A stretch of 64,000 nt of DNA, from the NCBI GenBank assembly GCA_907163375.1, contig CAJQUW010003073.1, forward strand, positions 12,501-76,500, written 5' to 3'. A program made the position numbers and the translations under genes. Numbering within the stretch: the stretch's first letter is position 1; each line of letters starts with the position of its first letter. Shown in pieces: positions 55,036-64,000 of this stretch. The stretch comes from Prostheceraeus crozeri (taxonomy: Eukaryota > Platyhelminthes > Polycladida > Euryleptidae). Below the pieces are notes generated by a model. That model was given only the letters and a program-made list of their open reading frames with translations. It was not told the DNA's origin and did no database searches.

Positions 55036-57822
55036 TTGCTTGCGGCTTCTAGAGTTAGATTCCATTACCCTTACAGTATTAAGAAAAAGGCTTATGTAGC
55101 CGATAGCACGGGTTCCTTTTCTATTGACAGTTGTAATAGAAAAGGGTGCTTATGTTGTGGGTCCATACATAAATCTTCCTTTTTCGTATCAAACACCACT
55201 AGAAAGGCTTTTCTCATTGATTTAAGTGGTTCTTTCGATTGCAAATCCAGCTTTGTAATCTATCTCATTTCTTGCAGCGAATGCGGGTTCCAATATGTTG
55301 GCAAAACCACCCAATCTTTAAATGCTAGGTTGAATGGTCACCGTTACCATGCATCCTCAAAACCCACTACTTTCCTTTATGAGCACTTTAGACAAGATGG
55401 TCATAATTTTTGCAACATTAAATTGCAAATTATAGACCATGTAGATTCCAACTTCTCTGATAATTCTGACCTTAGGGATAGGGAGCTTCTGAAGAGGGAG
55501 GATTTTTGGATTAAAACACTATGTACAATCTTCCCACTTGGCTTGAACGATAGAATTCAAGGTTTTGGTTGTGTCTCCAAAGGTTCCTTACATAAGCAGT
55601 ACTTCTCTTCTCCGGTCCTTAGAAGACCTAGAGGGCATGGGATTCGCAGTAATAAGAGAAATGTCTTGGCTGAATGCTTGGAGTCTCTCTACGATAAAAT
55701 TAATAGCCTTTGTTTTTCCAACATGTTTTACGAATTTTACATCACTTTGAAGTCTCTTAGTCGTACCACACTTAAGCAACTTCTTGCTTTTACTCTTAGC
55801 AAGCCGGGTACCTGCTCGTATCTAGTCGAATCCTTCTGTTCGAGATTCTTAAAAGTCGAAGATTCCATTGATAAGATCGACAGGGAAGTTATTATTATCC
55901 CTTTTGAGTGCAAAGAAGTAGATCTCTTAAAAGTCTCTTCCATTTTCGCTGATTCACATGTTAACAGTATGTTGCCTAATCCAATTCGTAGTAAATGTCC
56001 ACTACAGGTTTTCTTTAAATACACCACCCCTATTGGTCGGAAGCTCTTCAATTACAACCAGATCTTGAAGAATGCTTCTATTGATGAAATCAGAGAATTT
56101 ATTAGCAAGCCTTGTCTTTGTTCCGATTCCATCTTCTGCTACAAGCCCGCTTCACACGTGGTTACTGGTGACTTGAGTATTATATCCAACCCTAAACTTA
56201 GGGATTTGATGGCTAAGGGCACTAATTATAGAGAGCCTATTCACAAGTCTTGGGATTTTGTTAGGGTCAGTGTTAAAAATGCACTAGTTGCATTTATTGA
56301 AAAGTCCTGCAGAAAATACGCCCTTAAGAATTCTGACTTCCAGAATTGGTCGGAGGCTGTCCTTAAGATAATTAGAAATCGCATTTCCTTCCTGAGTTCT
56401 AGCTTTCCATCTTTGCATTCGCACGAGGTACTAAGATCTAAGGAGTGTAAAAACTTCATCTCAAACTTTCAGAAGAATTACGTCATTACTCCGGCGGATA
56501 AGGCCGCCAACAATTTTGTCATTGTGTGTAAGAAGTATTACCTCATTGTCCTCTTGAACGAACTAGGCTTTGACCTTAGAAGTTTCAATGCTGTTGGTAA
56601 TCAGACTTACGCACCAGTAATTTCTTCCATTAATGACATAATTGCCGAACATTGCACCACCCTCAAGGATTCCTTTGGCATAACGGTTAAAGATAAATTT
56701 ATGGTTTTACCTAAACTTTTCTGGATACCTAAATTGCACAAAGATCCGTATAAAAGTAGATTCATAGCTGGTGCTAGGAACAGCACTTCCAAAGATTTGG
56801 CCATACTGGTGAACAAAGGTTTGCAATTGATCCGGGACAAATTTAGTAGTTATTGCCTTTCCATCAAGCATAATTCTGGTGTGAACGCCTTCTGGAGCAT
56901 TAACTCTTCTGGGGAATTCCTTGACAGGATGTCGTGTTTGAATTGCCACTCCTTACAAGTTTATGATTTCTCCACACTTTATACGAATCTTAATTTAGAC
57001 CAGGTTATGGAGTCCTTGAAAGACTTATGTGAGTTAATTTTTAGCAGTTCCAAGAGCTTTATTTGCATTGGCTATTATAGAACCTTCTTCTCGAATAAAA
57101 AATACAGAGGGTATCACTGCTGGTCCAAGACCCAATTCCTTAATGCAATTAGTTTTATCCTGAATAACACTTTTGTCACTTTCGGGGGACTTGTCTTCAA
57201 GCAAATTCGAGGAATACCTATGGGTGGGAATTCCAGCTCGCTCTTGGCTGACCTGTTTTTGGCTTACAGGGAGTTTTATTTTGTGAGGGGACTCCTAGCG
57301 AGTAGGAGATTTGGCTTAGCAAAACTTCTCTCTCGTACCACTAGGTATGTCGATGACATTTGTGTGTTTAACTTCAAACATTTTGATAAGATCCTTCCTG
57401 AAATCTACCCGGTAGATCTCTTGGCTTGCAGAAGCGGGGACAACAACAAATGTGTTAATTATTTGGATGTTAAAATCAGGATCGAAGATGGTGGCCATTA
57501 CATCACAGAGGTTTACCATAAGGTTGATGAGTTCAGCTTCCCAGTGGTGCTGTATACTTTCCCCGAGAGTAACATGCCTTTGAACACTGGCTTAAACATC
57601 TTTGCTGCCCAACTCATCAGATTCGCTAGGATTTCTTCTGATGCTTCCGCCTTCATATCAAGAGCTAAGGGCATTTTTGATATCTTTAAAGGACGGGGTT
57701 ATAAGAATAATTTGCTGGTTAATTCTTGCATTAAGTCCTTCTCCAAGAATAGGTTCCTCGTTTTTAAGTTTGGTTGTTTTTCACCCCGCCAGATGCCATC
57801 CATCATTGGCATGTTGGGCTAA
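55036..57822 (+). CDS. GIY-YIG endonuclease/reverse transcriptase of a Naiad-like Penelope element
   Basis: A single 928-codon frame (open from 54982) without stops. Residues 33-41 hold a Cys cluster (CNRKGCLCC). The GIY-YIG nuclease spans about 73-172: VIYLIS...YVGKT, Arg98, Glu155 in KREDFW and Asn171 in GLND. The reverse transcriptase spans about 480-850: ITPADKAANN (484), PKLHKDPYKSRFIAGA (565), YDFSTLYTNL with Asp644, GIPMGGNSSS (726), catalytic YVDD (771-774), NYLDVKI (808). All key residues of both enzymes are present. The protein would cut a target and copy the element's RNA there. Odd: there is no in-frame ATG before residue 230, inside the protein; the first listed codon is TTG. An upstream ATG at 54836 opens a short frame (MEFGRNPNRQALL) in another phase, so a small spliced first exon or non-ATG start is possible. 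Confidence 0.9.
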   Translation: MLAASRVRFHYPYSIKKKAYVADSTGSFSIDSCNRKGCLCCGSIHKSSFFVSNTTRKAFLIDLSGSFDCKSSFVIYLISCSECGFQYVGKTTQSLNARLNGHRYHASSKPTTFLYEHFRQDGHNFCNIKLQIIDHVDSNFSDNSDLRDRELLKREDFWIKTLCTIFPLGLNDRIQGFGCVSKGSLHKQYFSSPVLRRPRGHGIRSNKRNVLAECLESLYDKINSLCFSNMFYEFYITLKSLSRTTLKQLLAFTLSKPGTCSYLVESFCSRFLKVEDSIDKIDREVIIIPFECKEVDLLKVSSIFADSHVNSMLPNPIRSKCPLQVFFKYTTPIGRKLFNYNQILKNASIDEIREFISKPCLCSDSIFCYKPASHVVTGDLSIISNPKLRDLMAKGTNYREPIHKSWDFVRVSVKNALVAFIEKSCRKYALKNSDFQNWSEAVLKIIRNRISFLSSSFPSLHSHEVLRSKECKNFISNFQKNYVITPADKAANNFVIVCKKYYLIVLLNELGFDLRSFNAVGNQTYAPVISSINDIIAEHCTTLKDSFGITVKDKFMVLPKLFWIPKLHKDPYKSRFIAGARNSTSKDLAILVNKGLQLIRDKFSSYCLSIKHNSGVNAFWSINSSGEFLDRMSCLNCHSLQVYDFSTLYTNLNLDQVMESLKDLCELIFSSSKSFICIGYYRTFFSNKKYRGYHCWSKTQFLNAISFILNNTFVTFGGLVFKQIRGIPMGGNSSSLLADLFLAYREFYFVRGLLASRRFGLAKLLSRTTRYVDDICVFNFKHFDKILPEIYPVDLLACRSGDNNKCVNYLDVKIRIEDGGHYITEVYHKVDEFSFPVVLYTFPESNMPLNTGLNIFAAQLIRFARISSDASAFISRAKGIFDIFKGRGYKNNLLVNSCIKSFSKNRFLVFKFGCFSPRQMPSIIGMLG

Positions 57823-57924
57823 GATTACCTCTTCTAGTTTCAAGTGCGTCCTTTTGTCCAAATATATTAAGAAATTTATTTTCGGTTTGGTTCTGCTATG
57901 TTTCCTCAGGCTTGGAGAGACCTT

Positions 57925-57946
57925 CCATATCGTACATTCGATATGG
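57925..57946 (+). repeat. Perfect hairpin in the 3' tail of the Naiad-like element
   Basis: CCATATCG and CGATATGG form an 8-bp perfect stem with loop TACATT, 100 bases after the stop codon. Penelope-like elements often carry structured RNA such as hammerhead ribozymes, but the hammerhead core motifs are not arranged correctly around this hairpin. Confidence 0.6.
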
Positions 57947-58134
57947 TTGGCCTGGCCCCGCCATGTGGTATAGGTTGGAGGTTAGGGGCCGAAACCTTGC
58001 TTCATGCAGCCACATGGTTCCTCCCTGATGACTCCATACATAGCAAACTTAATTTTGGTTTTTTAGGTTTCTTTCTTGTTTGATAAAAAATTAAATCGTT
58101 TATAAGTTTTAATTTATTTCCCTTGCCGTCTTTA

Positions 58135-60270
58135 GTTGAGTAGACTTGCCTTTATACGTATTTCAGTACCTGCTCTATACTAGAGTAGGTTACTCTATGT
58201 TGTCAGTATTATTTCATTCATTCATGACTTTTAATTACCTAATTATTTACAAGATTCTCCACTAGGGTAATTGTTTAACTTTGGCGTCTTCCGTTTCCTG
58301 GATTCTTCGAATTTTTTAACCGTGTCGTGTCTTAATTTGTTTAAATGAATGACAGTAGCTTATTTACAAAGATGGATGAAATGAAAGATCATGAAAATAT
58401 GTTCAACTTCGCTGGAAGGAGAAGATGAGAATATAAATAATCATGCTTCTATCGATGTAATTTTTCAAAACTTCCATCAGTTAATTTCTGTAACATATGA
58501 AGTATCACAAATATCAGAAATAATATAAACGGATGAACGCGATGATCTATATGTTTATTAAAGGTTTTCAATCAAGATGCACGTAGAAAATTCTTAAACC
58601 GACACCTAATTAACAAGAGGTCCGGAGCAAGCAAAGAATATACATGCATACATATGTACATTAATCATTTATCATAATCAATGTAAGAGCAAAAATATCA
58701 AAGTGTCTTACCTGTCATGAGATGAAAGCATATGAGCATATTACTTTATTATATTCAAGAAATTATATTTATAGTGGTGTTCTTATTCTTTAATTCTTTA
58801 TTTTAATGCATCATTGGCAGCAAGATTAATTTTATAAACCCACATCCACATTTGTAGATACAGTGTAGGTATGTGTATTCAAGAAGCAAACCGTACATTG
58901 TGAAGTAAACAATTCCATTTCCCAACTGTGTATGGGGTATATCAGAGCTAGTATATTGTGAAACTCATACACACCAAGAAATTTCACAGAAAAGATTCAC
59001 AAAACCCTCCCTTTGATCATGACATTTTGGAGTAACAGAAAGCTCAGAAAAGTTGCAGTTCCTGCTTGATATAATTGCCGAGAAAATGTTTTATACATTC
59101 CAGGAGGTTTCTAGTGCGGCGCTTCAAATAGCTTGAATTCTACAAGAAATACTTCTAAATGACCGGAGGTTTCGCCTGTGGCGCTATACCTCAATGTGGT
59201 TGGGCTCTAATTAATTACTATATGTGGCCCTGGTGCATTAATAATCCAATACATTTCTAGCCGCAGCATAGGGCCTATATGTAGTATGTAGGCGCATAAA
59301 AATTCATAACTATTTAAAATTGACTCTTGGATTATTTGCAATCATATCAAAACTGAAAATGGGCCCCAGAAAAAAAGTAACGTATGGGCTCCCTTAGAAG
59401 AGATCCTCCGGAGTTTTTGTAACACCGCTTTCTCAACCCTGCATATAGCATATCCTGGGCCATAAGTGTCATCAAAAATGTCAGTAGGTTTCTAACTCAG
59501 TGTTGCGCGGTCACCATGTAAATTCTGAAAAATTTATAAGTGACTCTTCTGAAAAATTAAGTCTTGATTTGTAGTGCTATTTTGATTTTGCATTTCCTTG
59601 GTGCAAAGAAAGTCTTAAATCAGTTTGGTACTCATTCGTTCCAAAAACCCAATATATGAGTGTCCGAATGAAATATAAACAGTTATTATCATGGCTTAGA
59701 TTATAAATAAAAGTCACCACATTTTAGGCTGCGTAATAGCATCTACCTAAGACAAAAATACTGATTCATTTTAAAAACGGTCTTTTTATTATTGCTTGTG
59801 TTTCCACAGTCTTGAGCATGAGCATAAACAGAAGCAGTTTAGACAAATATTCGGTAGGTTTGGTCAGATTTTACAGCTAAGGTAGACTCTTATCGATCAT
59901 TTGCAAGTGCAATCTCTATGGAGTTGTATACAATACTTTTTGTTGATCGCATTGACTGTATTAATTGCAATTAACTGCATAAATGCGCAGCCTATGATTC
60001 TCACATCGGTCTACTTTTGTTCTCGTATTAATTATGGGTAAATGTATTTTTATGCATAAAGTATGAGCTCAATAGCATGCAACCTTTAATTGATATATTG
60101 TTTTTCAAATTCAGCAATCAATAAACCAATCATGTGGAGAAGTGATAAGTGAGGTTACTGTTTGTTGAAAAACGCGGGTGCTGACGATTCAGGAATAAAT
60201 ACAATCGTGACAACAATCACAATCGTCTTTTGCTTCTGTTACTGAACACTGTTACTTTACTTCACTGCTT
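58135..60270. other. Intergenic, upstream of the cysteine-rich peptide gene
   Basis: No gene recognised. Two similar phrases (GGAGGTTTCTAGTGCGGCGCT near 59105 and GGAGGTTTCGCCTGTGGCGCT near 59165) form a degenerate direct repeat. Close to the next gene, AATAAATA near 60195 is the only TATA-like word, about 80 bases before the start codon. Confidence 0.4.
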
Positions 60271-60272
60271 AA

Positions 60273-60278
60273 ATGAAG
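60273..60278 (+). CDS. First coding exon (Met-Lys) of the secreted cysteine-rich peptide gene
   Basis: ATGAAG is followed directly by a good donor (GTAAGG at 60279). The two codons give Met-Lys in phase 0. Joined to the exon at 63431 they make MKTPVVFIIALVLTFAF, a textbook signal-peptide start (short positive n-region, then hydrophobic core), whereas the downstream exon alone lacks a sensible start. A first exon that is mostly 5' UTR plus one or two codons is common in secreted-peptide genes. The join is inferred, not proven by a transcript. Confidence 0.65.
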
Positions 60279-63200
60279 GTAAGGCCTATTAAGCAATGTG
60301 CTGCATTGATTCTAGGGTTGCTAGTGGCACCTGCATTACCGACAGAAGTCAAACAGACTTTGTAATTTCATAAATACTGGATTCTTTGTCAGCTATTTTT
60401 TGAACCATTTGAAGAACTTCATACGTCAATAATTGACGCATGTCATTTCCTTCTCTGTCGAACTAAAGGAAACAGACGAAATGGCAGGGCTAAGAATGAT
60501 TCAAAGAGCCATTATAGACGTATACCAGCCTGTATTAAATTAGATGATAGCCTTCCTTTTTATCACTGGTGATTTTTGTAGCAAATATGGAAACAATCTC
60601 TTGGACAAATCCATGATAAGCTGCATTGCGATTCGAGTTAGCATTCATTTAATAGTGAAGCGTCAATAATTTACAACTGATATGTATTTTTGCATCCTTT
60701 GATGTATGCTACGCTTTCGTAGCCAGCATGCACATGTCTGCAGAATGAGATGTGAGCTTTCATCACACATTTTAACTGAAAGAATCTTGAAATCGTTGGT
60801 GAAAAATTGCCGAAATACATGTATATAGGAATCACGAAAAACTGTACATCCTGAACTCTTCATTTTAGATTGCACTTGTCAATTGAATATACTTTCTTAT
60901 GTATCTGAACATCTTCAATGCCCATTTGTGGCGCATTCTCACAACAAGATCACCGATTTGTCATATTATATTGATTCTCTCATCCCCTGCTCATCTAGAC
61001 AATTTGAGATGGATTTCCTAGATCCATCCTTTTGTCGAACCGCTTCACGCCCTAGATCGAATTATTTGATGATACAATGACTTTTTATAACTTTGAGGAT
61101 GTCTCATTCGTCCCGAACGTTCACAAAAAACCTGATATGTATCTCCTGTTCAACATAATTTATGAGTGTTGGAATGGAAATATCTGTCACACTGCTTGAA
61201 CTCCATATTCAGACAATGAGTAGTTAAAGTTCTGTTGAGCAGATATTGATCAATGATGAATCACTTGTCTTAATAATTGATGAAAAATGTATTTAATGCA
61301 ATCTGTATATAATGGAAATTTTAACATGCGCAGTTTTCGACTCCTGTGTTTTTTTAACTTCATCAGTATTGCACCCAATTCACCAATTTTTTAGAAGAAG
61401 TGCTTTTTACTTCAAGGCATTTACTTCATGTGCTTACCGGTACCTACCTCGGCTACCTTGGCGAAGAGTCGATATCATCGCAGTGAGGATGAACCCATAT
61501 CTGCTCCATACGCCGCTGGATCGTCCACTTCAGGGTCGCTCTGCTGATGGTCTCCATCAACAGCTGATTCCGTCGCCGTCGTGCTGGTCCAAATAGATCG
61601 CTGTTACTTCCGGCACCGCGTCGAATGCTTTTTGTCACCAGTCTTCGCAGAGTGTAGGGGTCCTCACTTGAATCCTTCTCGCGCAAGTCATCATACACGA
61701 GAGACATGACAGTAGCTGGATCAAGTGTCAGGCTTCCATGAATCGTAGCTGTACCCACAAGTTTATCTTCCTTTTCACTACCAATGACACCACACTGGCC
61801 AGGACAAAATATCCATGTCATCCTTTTGAGTCGTCTCTTTTCGAGGGAACTTCTCCAGTTGTTGTAAATAAGGTCACCTCTGATCTTTTCCAATGTGGAC
61901 ATGGAGTCAGTGACGACAACAGCATGCCTGTAAGAAGTCGGCTCGAACCAGTACAAAGCCTCTGTCACAGCCCTCACTTCTACTGGAGGTCGTAATACTG
62001 AACGCGTCGCAATTTTCATGTTCCAGCTTGCCACAGACGAACGCCGCAAAAGCCCAATCAGACATCACACCTCGCTTCACTGAAACATCAGTGTATATCA
62101 CTACATCACCTGATCTTCAGTTCGCCTCCACCAGAAGTCTGATCTCAACATCGGGCGCGTGCATTGGCCACTCCTGGCACTCTCTTCCCAATGTAGCGAT
62201 TACATTTAAGACGAGCTTCAAGAATGCACCAGCTGGAATCCAATCAGGACCACACCTTATGTTTTCAACTTCACAAAGTCGAACAAAGTCGGGACAATGT
62301 GTTTACCGGTAGTTTTCAGATTGCCAGGGATGCGGAGTTGGAAAAAAATCCGACTCAGACTCCGCATGCGTCCTCGAATGTCACCTTGGTCGCACTTAAT
62401 AATGTCAATGAAATTATTGATAAATTGTCATGCTTGCTCTAATGAAATATACCTAATCACGATTACTGTGCTGCAAGGGATTAAAACATTTCTTTTTGAA
62501 ATGATTAAATACAGAATGAAAATGCTTCGCATAATACACAAAGTATGCTTAGCGCTTGAGAATTATGGATTTTATATAATTCAGACCGGTATTAAGCCTA
62601 TTTATAGCTAAACTTCCTTTAGTTTAGGGCTGTGGAGGTGCAGGCGGCCGGAGTTGTTGTGATTCTTGTCATGTCTGCCTCTGAATTGAAATTCATTTAT
62701 TTCTTAAGATAATTTTGTACCGTTAGTCCTCGATTATTAAAGAGGAATTCAAGACAATGTAGCCAAGCCGGTATAGGCCTCCGTCAGCTTAGCCTTTGCA
62801 GAACAGGACTTCTTTCAAGCATGAATAAAACTTGAAAACACATGCAAGTTAGAATCAAGGTGAATGATAAAATACCACAACATTAGAGAGGAAACTACAC
62901 CGAAGATAGAAAACAATGATGAAAAGCAACTTTTAGAAGGTTGAACTGTTTTCCTCTAGTGGGAGTCGGAGTCCTTGGCTTTGCCGAAATTCCGCAACCA
63001 TGATGATGCCGTTCTTCTCTTTGAATGTGTTGAATGACCACATTGTGTGCGGTAGACTTTAATAAATAGAATGAATGAACATTTCATAATGTGGTCATTA
63101 TCAGAGCAGTTTATTCCACAAAGCATCAGAATTCTCAGATATAGATTACATTATTTTCTTCGCTAGGTCTTGGCTCTTCTGCCAGCCTGACACCGCAGAT

Positions 63201-63430
63201 TTCCCTTCGCACTTCGCCTTTTTCACGTATTATTCTATGGCCTTATCAGGCTTTCAATTGAAATCATGGTTCTAACCACGCACACAGAGTCAATGTCTCC
63301 AGTTGAACTAAGCTTACAATAACGCTGTTTCTCAAATTCTGAATCGATAAATTTGCTGCTGAAAGGGTCTTTCAAAAGTAATATCTGCGGTTTTTCATGT
63401 GTATTTCAATGCCAATTTCTTATATTTCAG
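60279..63430 (+). other. Intron of the cysteine-rich peptide gene
   Basis: GT...AG, phase 0, 3152 bp (inferred). It contains an antisense LINE RNase H fragment (61453-62110) and a short inverted repeat AATGACCACATT / AATGTGGTCATT (63033-63044 and 63088-63099). Small frames at 60663-61080 have no recognised domain. Confidence 0.6.
61453..62110 (-). mobile_element. LINE RNase H domain fragment
   Basis: On the - strand the first piece gives VIYTDVSVKRGVMSDWAFAA (first RNase H aspartate in YTD). A frame change near 62.0 kb leads to a second long frame with PVEVRAVTEALYW (glutamate), AVVVTDSMSTLEKI (second aspartate), MTWIFCPGQCGVIGSEKEDK (last aspartate), and a tail RRRRNQLLMETISRATLKW then MEQIWVHPHCDD. 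This is the RNase H and C-terminal region of an invertebrate non-LTR retrotransposon polyprotein, where RNase H removes template RNA. One frameshift splits the domain and the reverse transcriptase is absent, so it is a truncated, inactive copy. The last 150 codons are intact, so it is not very old. Confidence 0.85.
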
Positions 63431-63601
63431 ACACCCGTGGTTTTCATCATTGCATTGGTTCTTACGTTCGCATTTGCTGTCTGCGCATCACCGGTGATGT
63501 ATGGATGGGGGACATGTGCGACAATGTTTTGCTCTGAGGAGTGTCACGACAGACTTAGCAGGCTTGATTGTGAAAGATGTGTGGCAGCAAAATGCGGATG
63601 A
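63431..63601 (+). CDS. Secreted six-cysteine peptide, main exon
   Basis: Acceptor TATATTTCAG, then 56 codons and TGA. With Met-Lys from 60273 the precursor is 58 residues. Residues 1-21 form a signal peptide (hydrophobic VVFIIALVLTFAFAV, cleavage likely after VCA). The mature part is about 37 residues: SPVMYGWGTCATMFCSEE then CHDRLSRLDCERCVAAKCG. Its six cysteines are spaced C-x4-C-x3-C-x8-C-x2-C-x4-C, enough for three disulphides. The final Gly after Cys could be turned into a C-terminal amide. Net charge is near neutral, so a classic cationic antimicrobial role is not obvious; a hormone-like, defence or venom-like role is open. I do not recognise the family. Confidence 0.75.
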   Translation, partial: TPVVFIIALVLTFAFAVCASPVMYGWGTCATMFCSEECHDRLSRLDCERCVAAKCG

Positions 63602-63617
63602 AAAGCATTGAAGGTTC

Positions 63618-63623
63618 AATAAA
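63618..63623 (+). promoter_or_regulatory. Polyadenylation signal of the cysteine-rich peptide gene
   Basis: AATAAA begins 17 bases after the stop codon, giving a very short 3' UTR, as is usual for small secreted-peptide genes. Confidence 0.7.
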
Positions 63624-63629
63624 TTGCTG

Positions 63630-64000
63630 TCGATATTTTCATTGTTTTGAATATTGCTGATTACATTTATATTGAGTACAAACATTTACATAAACCCATC
63701 ATTTGATAGCTCTAGTTCTACGGTTTACGTCGTACTGATGCAGTGGTGCTGCGGCAATGCTCCTCAAAACTCTAGCCATCATAGGGTTCAATCTGTTGTA
63801 GGGTCGCATCAGAGCTTAAAAGCATAGAGATTTTGCTGCTCAATTTTCAAACTTCTGCCTATTCACAACCATATTGAGCGGTGTCTGTACTCTGTATGTA
63901 CGATCAGATTGCGACTATTCTATTATATGATGTTGCTTTGTGTAGATCGGATTTGTGGCATTTGACGAAAAAAGTCATCATAAGAAAAAAATAGAAGTCA
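63630..64000. other. No feature recognised
   Basis: Downstream flank of the peptide gene to the window edge; no frame, repeat or RNA gene that I can support. Confidence 0.5.

Larger units (their letters stand above)
54836..58130 (+). mobile_element. Penelope-like element with N-terminal endonuclease (Naiad-like)
   Basis: The unit has a long frame with GIY-YIG nuclease first and reverse transcriptase second, the reverse of canonical Penelope order. This matches the Naiad/Chlamys clade of Penelope-like elements described in recent years. About 150-200 bp of GC-richer leader precedes the frame, and about 300 bp of 3' untranslated sequence follows. The 3' part contains a perfect 8-bp hairpin (57925-57946). 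Similar words (TGGAG.TT...GGCCGAAA) occur in the leader near 54837 and in the tail near 57974, a hint of terminal repeats. Exact ends and target duplication were not determined. The frame is open throughout, so the insertion is recent. Confidence 0.8.

Noticed and set aside
57950-58035. Possible hammerhead ribozyme in the tail of the Naiad-like element (CTGATGA at 58025, CCGAAAC near 57988, GGCCCC/GGGGCC stem).
   Set aside because: The core boxes are in the wrong order and the flanking stems do not pair as a hammerhead requires.
1-64000. CRISPR arrays, rRNA genes, bacterial operons.
   Set aside because: No regularly spaced direct repeats, rRNA-like sequence or prokaryotic gene order; the window is animal nuclear DNA.

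Overview
The window is animal nuclear DNA: intron-rich, AT-rich, and packed with transposable elements of very different ages. Only two host genes are firmly supported, both on the + strand. The first is a mitochondrial E3-binding protein gene (PDHX, component X of the pyruvate dehydrogenase complex), with five exons between 22146 and 45346. The second is a small two-exon gene for a secreted six-cysteine peptide (60273..60278 joined to 63431..63601). The element mix (Polinton, canonical and permuted Penelope-like elements, LINEs with RNase H, hAT, Tc1, piggyBac) and the frequent palindrome TAGGCCTA suggest a marine invertebrate, perhaps a deuterostome such as an echinoderm. That placement is a guess from memory.

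Layout. 1-8.3 kb: very AT-rich, decayed Polinton/Maverick with protein-primed DNA polymerase B remains. 8.4-12.6 kb: an unassigned open frame, a GC-richer patch, a gag/protease fossil of an LTR element into which a young short LTR element has inserted (10246..11875), then a LINE 3' end. 12.6-17.6 kb: no recognised gene, but a long foldback, an unassigned 123-codon frame and repeat modules. 17.6-21.3 kb: a degenerate DNA-transposon-like unit holding a Penelope-like element arranged as two inverted partial copies with a 13-bp target duplication. 22.1-45.8 kb: PDHX; its introns hold two LINE fragments, short inverted-repeat elements, a 4.2-kb hAT element with an exact 8-bp target duplication, a Tc1 fragment and two inverted copies of one MITE family. 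45.9-53.1 kb: a shortened piggyBac with TTAA ends, a MITE, hairpin-forming repeats and a complete-length but decayed Tc1 element. 54.2-58.1 kb: a repeat module, then a Penelope-like element of the permuted (Naiad-like) type with an uninterrupted frame of over 900 codons. 60.2-63.6 kb: the cysteine-rich peptide gene, whose single intron holds a LINE RNase H fragment.

How the parts relate. PDHX is the structural subunit that anchors dihydrolipoamide dehydrogenase (E3) to the pyruvate dehydrogenase core; its lipoyl, subunit-binding and inner-core parts fall on successive exons whose splice phases agree. Its first exon (mitochondrial presequence) was not found. The most notable finds are the intact permuted Penelope-like frame without an obvious ATG, and the small peptide gene whose first coding exon carries only Met-Lys.
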